Shown one piece after another: positions 47,608 to 61,800 of a stretch of DNA of 64,000 nt. Under the pieces are notes generated by a model that worked only from the letters and a program-made list of their open reading frames with translations, did not search any database and was not told where the DNA came from. Source of the DNA: Macrotrachela quadricornifera. Its lineage: Eukaryota > Rotifera > Eurotatoria > Philodinida > Philodinidae. Where the stretch lies: assembly GCA_022393335.1 (NCBI GenBank), contig JAJEKB010021607.1:559910-623909 (forward strand), read 5' to 3'. Numbering within the stretch: position 1 is the first letter of the stretch; each line of letters starts with the position of its first letter. The translations under genes and the position numbers were made by a program.

Positions 47608-50600
47608 ATGTCTGGTAGAAAATCTATTTCACAACAAAACTCGAACGAAGAAAGATTCCGACAGACACAAAAGCCAACATCTGCTGGATTATCTAATTCA
47701 TTCAATCCACCACTTTATCAGCAATCAAAGCCACCATTACCCGCTATAAATAGTCAAAAGAATACACAATCTAAAGCATCAAATTGGTCTGTAATTGCAA
47801 CTAATAATACAACAACAAATATATCTATGAATGATGAAAGCGATCTCGTTTTACCAACAAAAATATTTAAAGCAAAAAGGACATCAGTAAACGATTTGAC
47901 TCAAGCTCTTTGCTCTTACTTATGGTTTCGACGGATAAAAGAGATTTTTCTTGTTATGGGAAAACAAAACGATGCATTTTCACGTTTTGATATGGAACTT
48001 GCACGAGCAGATATGATTCAAACATGTGAACAATATTTAGAGAGTGAACGACCAAAAGGTGGCGGTGTTAATTTAGTTTGTATATGTGAAATAATAACTG
48101 AATGATATTGTTCAGTTTTCTTTGCCTTATAGAGCAAACCAGAACAAGACAAAATCGACAGATGGAAAAACAAACGATTGTATGCTGAAACATTCAGAAT
48201 GTCTTATTATCGAAAAGAAACAGATGTAGATGGGAAAACAATGAAAGTGAGTTCATATTATTAAGGGCTCTCTTTCTCCTCAGAAACGAATTCTGTTATT
48301 TTTCATCCGATATCAGTCAAAATTGTAGAGAATGTTAGTCTAGACTAGGGGAGATTATGATTAAACTATCTTCCAAAACCTTCAATAAACTAATAAGTTA
48401 TACTCAATTTATTGTTCAAAAGTACCTTCTACGCAAGCAAAGATATCACAATAAGGATACGAGCCAACAAGCTCAGGTGGTTTCCATGTTGTAGAATACC
48501 CTTAGGGCTAGTTCTTACGAGTCTCAGACTTTTGAATTTCCCTTTATTTAATTTTAAAAAAACTTTTGTAAAATTCACGAACTAATGTCCGAAAAAATTG
48601 CTATTGAAAATGAAATATCTAAGTTTTTTTTTCACTAAAAGAGAAGTTTAAAAATTGAAGCCTGTTAAGTCCTCGCCCTACTTATCCTCTATTCAACAAA
48701 AAAAATCATCATTTTTATAATAAATATTTATTAAGAAAATCTTGCCCGCGTAAACGGTATGGTCGAAAAAATGAAAAAGAAACTCGAAAACTACTCGAAA
48801 AGCACGATAGTAGGTCTAAATTTTCACCGATAAGTCCTTCCAAATCTATTTGTTTTTCGAAAAATCATAAATATTCTGAACGAGGAGACTTCACCACATC
48901 TTTCTATGACAAAAATTCAATTTTGACTTTTCTGAGGGAGCTCCTTATGGACAAATTGTTATGTCAGCATATACAAATTTCATTATCATATGGAAATCGA
49001 AACTGAAACTTGATCCATTCTACATATTTAGGGAGAACTTTTGTAATGAACTGTTCTAGGCATAACTAGAAAATTTCTTGAAATAAATGCGAGATTATAC
49101 AGAGAAACAACACACATTATCAGCGTAAGAGTTTACTCATTCAAATCTATAAATCTGTATGATTTATTCGAATTGTATTACTGATTATACTATCTGTAAC
49201 TGATCTTAGTTAAATAACTTTTATGTAATTCCGTTTCTAGCAAACCTAGTAGACAGTTAAATTTTATCAGATCTTGCAGATAGTCTAGATCTGAACAAAG
49301 CCTAGTCGATACTTCTATGATTGTTTAGTCCATAGGTCATATAGATGGATTGAGCAAATTGTAGCCTTGCTACAATAATAGTCCCTGCTAAATATTAATT
49401 AGACAGCAATTTGTCATTCACATGGAATCGTTTGCATGGTTGGTTCTTCGTTAACCTATTGATTAAAGAGTATGTTCTCATCTGCCAAGATCCTATGTAT
49501 TTCCAAAAGTCAATTTTCAATTTTCATGATGCTCTATGAAGGTTTGATTGCGGTTGGTCGACATTTATGACATAAGTATGAAATCAAAATTACTCGTTTA
49601 TAGAAAGCAATAAAATTGCAAAATTTAATAATGAATAATGATACTTAGGGGTAACCAGAAGTTCTGTCAACATGAAACAAAAATATGAAAACAGAGAGAT
49701 ATTTTTCATTTTATTTTATTAAATGTTCAAAATAGTCGCCATGATTATTTATACAAAGTTCCATCCTTTCTAATAGTTTATCAAAAGTTTTTCTAAATTC
49801 TTCTTCTGGAATATTTTTGACCACCTGGGAAACCGCACGTGCTAATGATTTTTCATTGGTTTGATCAGTTAAATTACGCTTGATGTAATCATTTAACTAA
49901 TAATCACATGATGCAAGGTCAGGTGAATATGGTGGATGCGGCATTATATTGATGTGTTGTTCTGTTAAATAATTAATAACATCAGAATGACGATGGGGTC
50001 CAGCATTGTCGTGAAGCAATTTTATACCTTTTGTACCTGCTGACTTTCTTTGTTTACATATTTCCTTGACAACAGGCTTGAGGCAATTTTCGATATAATA
50101 ATCGTGATCTACTGTCTCGCCTTCATCAACAGCATGTACAAGAACAGGGCCATGTGATTTAAAGAATATGGAAAATAAAGTTTTGGGTTCGAATCTGCTT
50201 CGACGAACGACAGTCGTTGGTGATTCACCTTCCCCAACCCAACTTGCGTTTGTTGCCTTGTGATGAATCTGTCTCCAGTAAAACCATGTCTCATCACCTG
50301 TTATAATATTACATAATCGCCAGAAACCATCATGGAATTTTGCCAAATTTTCACGACAAATCTTAAGTCGTTCTTGCTTTTGTTCATCATTGAGTTCATG
50401 GAGTACCCAACGGGATGTTAATTTTTTCAACTTGAGATGGTCATGGATAATTCGTTCTATTGTACCATAAGAGAGAGATGTCTCAACTATAATTTCATCA
50501 TAAGTTGAATGTGGATCGTTGTCGATAACTTGTCGTACCAGTTCAATATTTTCATCTGTCATCGCGGAAACCGGACGACCAGATCGAGGATCATCATTGA

Positions 50601-53600
50601 GGTCTTCTCTTCTTTCACGAAAACGCTTTTCCCACCTGGCAACTGTCCGATATGATGGAGCGTCAGGTCCTAATGCTGTTGTAAATTCTTCGTGAATTGC
50701 CTTTGCGTTAATTCCCAAAATAGTTCGAATTCTAATATAGAATCGAACATTTTCATTATCCATTTTTGAAAATTTTTTTTCAGTACCAATTAAAGTTTAT
50801 CTGAAAACAATACTATAACTAAGTCCAAAAGAGATTTACTATATATATTATTATAGATAAGACATTCCACTATTTATCCATGCACAACACTCTTCGATAT
50901 TAATTGGCTTATAAAATTGCCAATAGCGTTGCCAGAACTTTTGGTTATACCTAAGTATATCCTACTTCTAGACTATCTGATTGCGACAAAATATAAGTCA
51001 TACGTCAAGAAGTATTTGATTCGGAGTACTTTTAAGAGTTTGACTGAATCACCTATGAAGATAGTGCTGTGTGCCGAGCTTATTGTAATTCTCGCTCTCA
51101 ATACTATTAAAATGAAAAATTTAGTACTTTTGCTCAAACTAATGCAACACACTACCAATATTGTTAGTATTGCTCTTCAGGGCTCGATGTAAATTAGCTG
51201 AAATTCTGGACTCGTATGTGTTCATATACGAAATTTCATCATATAAAAAAAAGTGTTTTTAAAGCTGACCGTATGCTCATGGTGACTATATTTGATGGTA
51301 TTCTCATATACCTTTCATCAAAGCATCCCAAGTTCGTATGTTATTTCAAAACTATCTTTTTTCGGTAGTGAAGAGAGTCATAGATGTAGTATGAGAAGAG
51401 TGCTTGTGAAAAATAGGACGATTGTTTTTATTTATGACTCAGTCAGTATAGTTATTAGTTAGTATGCTGATCATTATCATTTTGTACTGCATAAAAAGCA
51501 TTCTCTCTATTATAATTTATTATTACTGATTCATAACACCTGAATTTCGTGAAACAATTTTATTTTCGACTTCACCCTATTGTGAGAAAAAATCTCGTTG
51601 AAAAAACTTTCCTGTAACTAATTGTTTACAAATTTTGATAAGTGTCCATTTTATCTCAAGTTCTATGAACAGTCTTTTATCCTTCACATAAAGTATCTCT
51701 ATAGATCTTCAATAATTATGGCTTACATATACGAAAATTAAAATATGTGCGATATCTATTTCTTAGAACTGATGGTGGATGAGAGTTTCGTCTTAAGAGT
51801 CTCAGGTCACTGGATACTACAACAATTTCAACGCGGTTGATATATCTGCATCAAACACTAGTACTCCAATGAGACATGAATAAAATAGTATTCATATAAA
51901 TTTTCTATTAACATACTGGCTGTCATTCAGAAAAGTATTATACAAACTAACTGAATTAGGATATATATATTAAAAAAAACATTAAAGCCGGTATACTAAG
52001 ATTTGCTCGCTGATGACTTGACAGAGAAATTGTTCATTTAAAGTTTCTATAGTTCTACGCATCAGCAGATATTTGAATCGTGTGATGACTGTCCACAGAA
52101 GCTAACATTGATACATTTTATTTCAGACACTGACGCAAACTGAACTTTCAGGTGGTGAACTACCGAATTTTGATAATGCCATTTGGTGGTATTCTTGTAA
52201 TGAAGCTCCAATTTACGATCAAATGAATAATATTCTACGATTGGAAAATTTCGAACTTCTCATGTGTCATCGCTATTATATAAGTGATCTTTGTCAAATG
52301 ATTGAACGATCATATCTACAAAATAAACCTACACAGAAGCTGGTTGTCTATCGAGCAGATAAAATAAGTACTTCCGACTTCGAGATCTATGAAAAATCAA
52401 AAGGAGAAAAAGATTCATTAATTACCATTAATGGATTTATTTCAACGTCTCGAGATGAAAAAATTAGTCTAGAATACGCAGAAGGAAAACTGAAGAAAGG
52501 TGGAAATGATGTTGTTATCATGTATGAAATCACTATCGATCCAATGACACCCTGTTCATCCTTTGCAGATATTGAATCAATTTCTTTTCATCCTCGAGAA
52601 CGAGAAATTTTATTTAATATGGGATCAACATTTCAAATCGATGGGATTGTAGATGATCCAACGAATTCAAAAATAAAACGAATTAAGTTGACTGCACGTG
52701 ACTATAATTTGGGTCTTCTAGATGAAATGAAAGCAAAAGTAAAGCAATCTTCTCAAGCTGCTCTTAGTATCTTACTCGTTCGTTATCTGATTGAACTTGG
52801 TGAAGATCGAGTAAGTAAACGTTATTTGAATCAGATCATTGATAGTAAGCTTCTTGAAAACGATACTAACTTGGTATCTGTATATAATTGTCTTGGTATG
52901 ATTCATTCTCGACAAGCTTTGTATGGTGAAGCTTTAGATTACTATCGTAAAGCATTGAATACTCAAGCACGATTACAGTTCTCTAATAACAATGCTTTAG
53001 CCGAAATCTTCAATAATATTGGTGAAACTCGTTTCGGACTTGATCAGTTGGAGGAAGCCAAACAAAATCTTGAAGAAGGTATTCGTATTCAAAAGCGAGA
53101 ACCGAAACATACTCAGCAACATCTTGCTTTATTGTATTGTAATATGGGTAAAGTTGCTTATGCTCTCTTCGAGTACGATGAAGCTGAAGAAAACTTTACG
53201 CTCTCTTATGATTTGTGCATGCAAAACGCAAAGATTTCTCATGATGCTCTGGAAAAACGCTTACTCAAAGCTGATTTATGTATGGCTTTTGGCCATCTTA
53301 AAAGTGTGCAGAATCAACATGATTCAACGGAAGCCAATGAAAAATTCACTGAAGCATTAAAAATTTACGAGTCTACACTTCCTGCTAATCATCCAAAAGT
53401 GGCTGAGGCTCACATTAATATTATTTGTGAATATGCTGGTAATAAAAATTTTCAATCAGTTATCGAATATCAAAATGAACATTTTATGGATGTGTTGAAA
53501 GATTATGAAGTCAAACAAACAACGAGTCAACAAGATTTAGCTAATCTCTATGCAATTATTGGAGCTTGTTTTGCATTAAAAAACGAATTTGATAAGGCCA

Positions 53601-56479
53601 TGGAAATATGGAATAAAAGCATTGTTCACGAGCAAAAATCTTATCTCGATCAGCTTTTTTCGTCGGCTCGAGTTTTAAAAGTCGAACTACCCAAACGATT
53701 GGTTGAACGTGCATATCATGCTGCACTCAATTATTATACGAATATTAAAGATGCTTCACAAGACTGTATGGGATTTCTTTATGCAAAAACGTATGCTTAC
53801 AATCAAGCCGTTAATTCTCTTCGAGGAAAAGGTTCAATTCTTCTCGCAAATATTTGTGTTTTACAACGAAATTTCAAAGGAACAATGGTAGTTTATAAAC
53901 GAATATTAGAACTTAAAGAATATGATCTTACATTACTTATAGGAATCCTTCTGCAAATATTGGCAGCAGATAAGAATGTTGCGACTGATGAAGCTGTCGA
54001 AGAACTACTTCGTATTGACAAAATTTTAGCTAATAAAACAGTTGATAATGAATCAATTCGTCTTCGTATGATTATTAATGATTGTCTTGCAGAAGCTTAT
54101 TTATCATTCAACAAGTATGACGAAGCAATTCAACGTTCTCAAATATCATACGAATTAAAACAACGTCATTTCTCCTCGTATCATCCCAGTCTTGTACGTA
54201 ATCAATTACTTGCTGCATCATGTAGTTCTCAGAAAGGAGATTTTAAAAATGCTGTACAATACTATGAAAAAGCTATTGAAATTCAGCTCGACAATATGCC
54301 TAGTGGACATACAGATATTCGTTCAAATTATTTTCTCATGGGAGATTGCTATTGTAAGATGGATAAAATCGAATTAGCAAATGAATTCTATGATCAAGCA
54401 CAAGGATTGAACGAGCTTGATACTGATGATAATCGAGAGCTGGAGCGAGATATTAAAGCACTTATTCGTATGCATTCAAATCTGGCTGATGTCTTTGCAA
54501 AACAAAATGATTTTTCTACAGCACGTACATCTGAAGAAGAAAAAGTAGAGATTTTTAAAGAGATACTTCCGACGTTTATTGTCGAAATAGTTGAAGACAA
54601 AAATGTCTCATCGATAACGTTTGATAATTTACAGATGGCATTGATGATTCACTTAGGGCTTTCCAATGCAAGCACATTTACACAACTTTTACACAATTTT
54701 GTTTTCATTTGTTCTTCACTTGCTCACACCATGTTATTTGTTGATGGACACGATGAAGATGCAACTACTTTATACGAACAAGCTATAGAACTTCAATTGA
54801 AACTGACCTTGTTTGAAACAGCTGGAGAAAGTCGTCTATTACAATTGTATGAAAATTTGAGTAAAGCTTATGCCAAACTCTATCCGAGTATGAAGGAAGA
54901 AATACGAGGAAATCTTGAAAAAGCACTTGATGAAACAACAGATGTTAACCAACAACGATCACTCGAATTTCAACTTGGTAATCTTAATTTTAACGAAAAG
55001 TATTTTTCTGACGCGACTAATATGTGGAACAAAGCATTGAAAAAAGTATCGGAAAATGAAACTATTATCAAAACGATAATCGAAAAGTTAATTGAAAAGA
55101 ATAAAGAGAATATATCGAATGAGGAAGAAAATATGGACGATGAAGAAGAAGAAGAAGAAGATGAGAATGAAGGAAATGAAGAAAATGACGATAATGCTGA
55201 ACAATCATCACAACACGATAGAACTTCTACGCGTGCGGAATCAGTCAAGTCTCAACGTCGACAGTCCACAAAATCAATCAGTGACAAACAGAAACCTGAA
55301 GAAATGGCTCAAGCTTATTTCGAATTGAATGATAATGAGACAGCACACAAATATTTCAAACTATACATCAATAAAACTAAAGAAACTTTAAAAGCGTCAT
55401 GGCCTGACACTACAATCCAAGATACACAAATTCCAATCGTCTTATTCTTTCGTTCGCTTCTGATACAAAATATTACTTCGATTGTATCGTCTTCATCAAG
55501 ATTGACAGATACTGCTGATAAAGATGTCTGGATAAATATACTGCAAGCCTATCTCAATATATTCACTATAGGCACACGACTATATGATTTATCAGATGAA
55601 ATTGCTAAAGCATATTTTGCTGCATTTTGCATCTGTCGAAAGTTTTTCCAAATACCGAAGAGTTTGACTAACGCTTTCGATCTTTTATTCAATAGTGATA
55701 TGAATGATATTCAATATAAACAATTGATATCGATACTTCCACCTGCTGAATCAACTACTGTCCTCATGAAAATAGCTGAATATCATTTTGCAAACGAAAA
55801 TTGGTACGATGCATTACACATTTATTGCACGCTTCAGAATACAATTAAAAATAAAGGCACACTGAAGAATGCAATCGATTATGGTATATTGAAATTATTG
55901 GAATTATACATAACGTCTGATGAGGAATATCGCGCAAATGTTATGGCAGTAGATATAAACTCGATGGATATTCCCATTTTGGATCGAATTCTTCTATGTC
56001 GACTTATGATTGTTTTCATGAAAGAGCTGGAAGAAGAAACAGAAGTTGATCGATACAAAAAAGTATTGCTTACCCTCCAAACAGGAGAATGGACAATCGT
56101 CAATTTGGAAACTACAGCTTGTATCGGACATGTTCTCACAAAAATGGAAAACTATTCCCTGATTTATTACTACTGGAATGATCTTTTAAATATCTATAGT
56201 GAAATGTTACCGCAATCGATTACTTCTCGTCTCTATTCAACAGATTTCACTTTAGAACAGATTCTTCGAGCGGCACAACAGATGAACTATGAGCTTTTGG
56301 AGAATACTCTCTCTTTAGCTAAAACTTACGAAACAATTGCTACTTATCAAGAAAAAGAAGGTATCAATGAAGATGCTTATATATCACTTGAGAAGGCAAT
56401 CGTTATTTGGAGCAAGATTCCTTCAGCTAAAGGAAATATTGAACAAGCCAAGATAAAAATGAAAACTTTGCAGAATTAA
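47608..56479 (+). CDS. ADP-ribosyltransferase - TPR repeat protein
   Basis: Three exons: 47608-48075, 48133-48246 and 52127-56479, all phase 0, giving 1644 aa. The first donor (GTTTGT) is weak but fits phase and the usual ~57-bp intron. Residues 1-90 are a low-complexity Ser/Asn/Gln leader. Residues ~195-385 form an arginine-type (R-S-E) ART fold: VVYRAD carries the Arg, GFISTSRD the Ser, and HPREREILF the ExE with its catalytic Glu. Such enzymes move ADP-ribose from NAD+ to protein. From ~400 to the end come many TPRs of kinesin-light-chain style (YGEALDYYRKALNTQ, FEYDEAEENFTLSYDLC, GDFKNAVQYYEKAIEIQ), which bind partner proteins. A Glu/Asp-rich stretch (~1190-1225) interrupts them. No signal peptide, so probably intracellular. 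The second intron (3.9 kb) holds a mariner. Confidence 0.88.
49644..50955 (-). mobile_element. second mariner copy (1312 bp), in an intron
   Basis: TA on both sides (49642-49643 and 50956-50957). The ends begin CTTAGG and are related to the 4358-5668 element, but the TIRs are no longer perfect: left CTTAGGGGTAACCAGAAGTTCTG, right reversed CTTAGGTATAACCAAAAGTTCTG. The transposase runs antisense to the host gene. One nonsense mutation is present. Older than the first copy. Confidence 0.93.
49711..50763 (-). pseudogene. mariner transposase with one nonsense codon
   Basis: Same 1053-nt length as the intact transposase at 4425-5477, without frameshifts. A TGG-to-TAG change at 49897-49899, just after the third catalytic Asp (PDLASCDY then stop), would end the protein at 288 aa instead of 350. 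All three catalytic Asp residues (TGDETW, HDNAGPH, CDY) and the DD34D spacing are kept. The lost ~62 residues are the C-terminal end of the catalytic domain. Whether the truncated form is inactive is likely but not provable here. Confidence 0.93.
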
Positions 56480-57458
56480 TGATACATTAATCATCAAGAA
56501 ATTCTATGCATTTGTAGGTCACTATAAAGACAGAAATCTTCACTGTAAAAATCTATTCTTAAAATAAAATTCATTCCATATTTTACATCAATCTTTTTAA
56601 ACTTCAATACTGGAATTTTTATTAAACTCTTCTATGTAGATATGAAATATTGTCCGGATGTTTCAAAGAAGCGAAAAGATCAATTTTAATGTTAATTCTT
56701 GAAAAACTGATTCAATCAATATCAGCTCAAAAATTTTCTATTTATATGATAAAGATGTGTTTGAAAGCCATCAAGTATCTGGGAAAATGTTTCTTTCAGA
56801 GATCTTTATCTTTTGCTTGCTTTTCAATTACTTTCATCTTATTGGAAAAGTTTTCAAACTTCATGATGTTATTATATCATTTTGCGCTATAAACTTCTTT
56901 TATATAAGATGTATAGAACTAATGAAGATATTATTTCAAGTTTTAATCATTTTGTTAAGTTTCGACTATGTGTATAGGATGGAATGGAATTCTTAATCAT
57001 GTATTAATAATAAATAAAATTTTGACTCAACTTTGATTAATAGAATTCATTTAGAATGATATAATTACTTATATCATTTCAAATGAATTTAATAAGATTT
57101 TACGAATAAAGATCATAAGTCATCATATGCGAGGAAAAATCGATTTTTTTTATCCAAAGTTTTTAAATTTATTTTTAAAAAGAAATATTTCTTAAGAAAA
57201 AGAGAATTAAACTTGTACTATTTGTCTGTAAACTTTGGTATTTTTATTTTCATATTAATTTGATTATTATCGAAAGCTAGAGAATATCCTCTTCGGTAAA
57301 TTGTATGCCACATTTTAATATTCATAGTATGCTTTCACACATAATGTATATCTTTAATAAGAATTCTATTCATTGCTTGATTAACTTTCATTGTAATAAA
57401 TATAGAGAGAAATTCTTATAGATATATAAAATGAAAAAGTGTTTATGTAAGATCTATG
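56480..57458. other. intergenic; 57236-57440 is duplicated at window end
   Basis: No gene. The frames 56650-56892 and 56757-56996 overlap each other and have no support. 57236-57440, directly downstream of the dioxygenase stop, is repeated at 63766-63983. Confidence 0.6.
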
Positions 57459-58837
57459 TCAACTAGTAGTATTTGTTGTTAATTTTACTGTATGTCTATT
57501 ATGATGTACAATTGGCCAATTATGCATCCAAGGTCCTGTTATTGTTGTATCAAACGGATCATTTTCTTGTTTTTCTCTTAATTCTTCTATTTCATTTTTA
57601 ATTGATTCTCGAACAGCACCTTCTTGTAATTTTGTTCGATTAATTTTTGACCATTCATCCCAATCGGGTTTGAAATTTTCATCATCACTTTTAGTCATTA
57701 ATATATTATCTTTTAAACCATAAAATCCATTAGGTTCACTTGGTTTTTGCCTATCAAATATAAATAATAATAAAAAATATATATTTAAAATAATTACCAT
57801 CTTAAATCTAAACTCCATCTTATATTTTGACTATAGTTTTCCAACGATTGATGCGGAATTAAATTATTAAAAAATAAAACTGAACCAAATGGTACTTCGC
57901 ATGTAACCACTGTTTGATCATTAACCGGCATATTTAATGTTTTTGCCATTTCTTCAACGGGTACTTCAACATACCATGTTCCACCTGTACAACAATTATG
58001 TTGACAAGTACGTCCCAAACGATGACCACCAGGCAACACTTGTAAACATCCTTCAAAAACCAAAACGAAAAACTATAAATAATTATCGTAAAAAATTTAA
58101 ATAAATAATACCATTTTCTTTATTTGTATCTAATAATGGAATCCATGCAGTTACTTGAAGAACCTTCCAACATTCTTTATTTAAATCTAAATATAAGCAA
58201 GGAAATTACAATTAATGTTAAAGAAAAAAAAAATTTTACAAGCAGTATCTTGATGCCAAGGTACAGTCACTTGTTCTTGATTTGGTATCTATAAAATAAT
58301 AAATAATACTAGTCATAACTGTTGGTTTTTTATTTACTTTAGATCTTAAATTCCAAACAGGATGACCAGCAATATCAGGTCCAAGTAATTGTTTGGCAAC
58401 ACTAAGTAATGTTTCACTTGACCATAATGATGCAATTTCTGCTGGTAAAACACCACGTTTAAGAAGAAGAACGACAGCACCTGGAAATTGTGCATCAATT
58501 GCAGTTAAACGTTGATAAAAGCCATCATTTTCACGTAGATCTTTAATTTTACCCTAATACATAACCAAATCGTTTAAATATATTTTCTCTTAAAAAAAGA
58601 AATTCTTACCCCTTGATAAAGTTCTTGTGCCAATTCATCAACTGTTCTTTCGATACCATGTATTACTGATTCTAATTCTTCTTGTTTTAATAAATTATGT
58701 TTAATAACAAAACCATCTTCAAAAAATTGATGAAACTCATCTTGAGTAAGTGGTCCAGGTGTATAATCACGTTGCCATGATGCAATTTCTTTTGATAATG
58801 GTGGATAATATGATCGATCAATAGTTGCTGAAGGCAT
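57459..58837 (-). CDS. phytanoyl-CoA dioxygenase family protein
   Basis: Six exons on the minus strand: 58610-58837, 58338-58553, 58240-58288, 58112-58186, 57798-58050 and 57459-57750. All phases agree, giving 370 aa. PhyH-type enzymes are Fe(II)/2-oxoglutarate oxygenases with a jelly-roll core that hydroxylate small or lipid-like substrates. Seen: N-terminal DEFHQFFEDGFVIKHNLL, typical of the family; the metal-binding HxD in VPWHQDTAY, split by an intron; VTAWIPLLDTNKENG then CLQVLPGGHR; and a distal PHQSLEN plus IRWSLDLRW, giving the third metal His and the 2-oxoglutarate Arg. The C-terminal ~95 residues extend past the core with a charged helix. No peroxisomal targeting sequence is visible at the C-terminus (NTTS). 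The substrate is unknown. Confidence 0.9.
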
Positions 58838-61800
58838 TTACAAATTTGATTTCAATCAAAATATTTCAATTTTTCAATAATAAACTATTCTATATCATAC
58901 AAAAACAATATCTATTTTATGACCAAACATTCTTTCTCAAGCTGTGTATATATAACATGTCTTCTTATCTTTTCTTATCATTTTGATGTAAGGATGCATA
59001 AACCTTTTAACATATGACCGATGAAGAACGAAAAAAAATGGTAACAAATGTTAACATTCTCACTTTTATTATACTTTCTTGCTTTTATTAGCATCAGTAG
59101 GTGGCATTTGTCGACGCTACCTGTTTATACATCATTATTGTTTTTTCTTTCTCTTCTTTAATCACTTTTGATATCATGTCTTTGATATTCTCTTCTATAG
59201 TTAATCAACCTATGATCTTTGTTTATTCTTTAAGTTGATGGGATTTCATGAGTGGTATCATCTGTTGTTTTTCTCGTCTGGCACACCGTGATATTTTCGT
59301 TTGGTTTTGTTTTATTTTTTACAAAATAAAACTTATTCTCATTCAAGATCAGTGGTCATTATTCATACATTACGATGTATCCTTCAGGTATGATCTCTAC
59401 ATGAGAAATGTATCAAGAAAAATCATAGTATCTTTTTTCACTACAATTTCCAAAGATAGACTCTTGTTTCTCTAGCTTTTCTTTGTTTGTATGCACATAA
59501 GCCTATGCTCGGGCAACTTTTATATACACATCTAATAGCTTCTTCTCAGATAATTCTATCCTCTTCATGAAACACTGTGGAATTAGATTCGTATTCAAAA
59601 TTGACATAGAAATATCAATAAGAAGTTTCGTCATAACTGGTCAAGGTGAGGGTTGAAACCTAAAGAAACATTGAGTTTATTCTGTTGCTTGTAGTTATCT
59701 GTTCTTTTTCTCTTGTCGGTATCGTTGCCTATTTCCATGTTGAACATAAATACACTATCTATTTCAAAAATAACGTTTTGCAAGTATATCGTCACGGAAT
59801 TGATAGATGTGGATTCACATCATTAGCAAAACATTTTATCAAATCAAAGTTGAGGTCATAAATTAATTATGATTTTTGATGCCCGATGAAACAGTAGAGT
59901 TATATTTTTGGAGCGAACATTAGAAAATGATTGATCGTGTACTATGACCAAAAGATGGTTTTGATTTGAATGTTTCTTTTTTTTAGTATAATTCAGACTG
60001 CAATAGTAAGTGTAGTAAAAAAATGAATATATCAAGGTTTCTGAGAAGATAAAACTCGGAAAAGAAGAAATTTGAAAAGGAAAAATATAGAAAAGATATA
60101 AAATACGTCGATACGTTTTCTGTTTTTGTGGATTTTGACAGAGGTGAAAATGACGTCTATTGATATGTTATCTGCTCGGCGCCCTGAATAGGGTCAAAGC
60201 AACAACTATCCATATACTTTGTATTCATGCATCCCTGTTCTCTATGTGTTGTCCGCTCTCTTGTTGTGTGTTCATGCTATTATCTTCTCTCTTTCTAATG
60301 ATTCAAAAAGCACATGAACAAAACTCATCCTAACATGTAGGCGTTCATTCCTTGCTTCCAAGCTGAATAAGTCAACTTTCGACAATAATATCTCAAACTC
60401 AAGGCGCGCTCGTAACAAAAGAAAGCATGAAGCACATTGGCCATCTAGAAACAAATCGATAATTTAGGTACTCGCTTCTACAACGGCGACATAGATCGTA
60501 CTGAACTTCTTGACGCATCCTCACTATTAGTAGCTTCAAAGAAAAATACTCTCTCCCACCGTCATTCTTTCTACTTGCTGTGTCTTCTATGATTAATAAA
60601 CGACGAACAAATGTTTCCTGATTTACTTTTTTCGGATTTCGTGACAACACCAATAAAGCTACTATGTTTTTTCTTGATGTGTCTTTCTCCCTTCAGTCTC
60701 TATTTGACCTATTAATGTCCTATATTAAAAGTTGCAGTCGAAACTGTGCTTTGCTTCTATGAGTTTGGTCTTGGAGAAAGGGCAAACTATAGTGAATAAA
60801 AGTGAAGAATACTAATCAGTAAAAAACCAATTGAGGTTCACTATAATTGATTATTGCAATGTACATTGTAGACCGAGGATAGCAATAGCACTACTCCTCG
60901 AGCTTGTCATTGTGATTACAATAAGAGAAGCGCTGTAGCAGTAACGAAATAGTTTATCCTTACTTATTGTTACAGAATCGATCAAGAAATATTCAAGACT
61001 TCACATAGTATCTTATCAACAGTCAGTTCTACATTTATCATATAGATGTTTTTCTAAAAATCCTATTAAATCTTGCGAAGATATTTATTTTACGACGGAA
61101 AACTCATACATGATAGTTTACTCAACATTTGATAACAAATGTTTGACGTTTGACATTTAGATATACGAGTGGTTTCAAAATAAGATAGAATACATTCGAA
61201 CAGTCAAAGCTGGAATTAATACTTAGTGTATATATTTTACAGACACAAAAAAAAATGACTTTTCAAATAATCAAATACATTTCCTTACACGTTCGAATTT
61301 GCTCTACAATCTGACATAAGTGTCTCTCTCGAATTTCGAAATAAATACTGATGTATGAAGTATCCTATGAAGTAGACAAACCGTTATATAGATAACTAGA
61401 TATACTCACTCTGGAAATTAACGGTGAGATGTATTACAGTTGCTTCGATATTTATAGGTAGCAAATTATATTGCGCATGTATATTCAGTACAAATAATGA
61501 TCTTTTTTAAAAGTAATGTTGATTTACCTGAGTCAATGAGCCATGATTGTTCATGCACATGGTAATAACACGTGCATGGATGAATGCCTTTTACGTATGT
61601 TTTATTTTTTCATCACGCTGTACTATACAGTTTCGTCTTTCGTTTTCATTCTTTGCTCGACACAGAAGAAAAAATACAGGTGTATATTAAACGTAGGTAA
61701 ATAAAGCAGCTAATTCGTGCAGGATCATCGACGATTAGTCTAAAGACATTTTCAAAGACTCTTATAGCTATTCTGAATACAATTTGACGAGCTCTATGAA

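Larger units (their letters stand above)
48247..52126 (+). other. 3.88-kb intron of the ART-TPR gene
   Basis: GTGAGT donor at 48247 and TTTCAG acceptor ending at 52126. It is about 70 times longer than most introns in this window. The mariner at 49644-50955 explains a third of it. The rest (48247-49643 and 50956-52126) shows no gene. The frame 50917-51192 overlaps the mariner end and is not credible. Confidence 0.75.

Noticed and set aside
54970..55248. 92-codon Ser-rich minus-strand frame
   Set aside because: Antisense of the Glu/Asp-rich stretch of the ART-TPR gene.
60150..60660. Possible gene in a less AT-rich patch
   Set aside because: Overlapping short frames only, no motif, no spliceable partner and no repeat ends.
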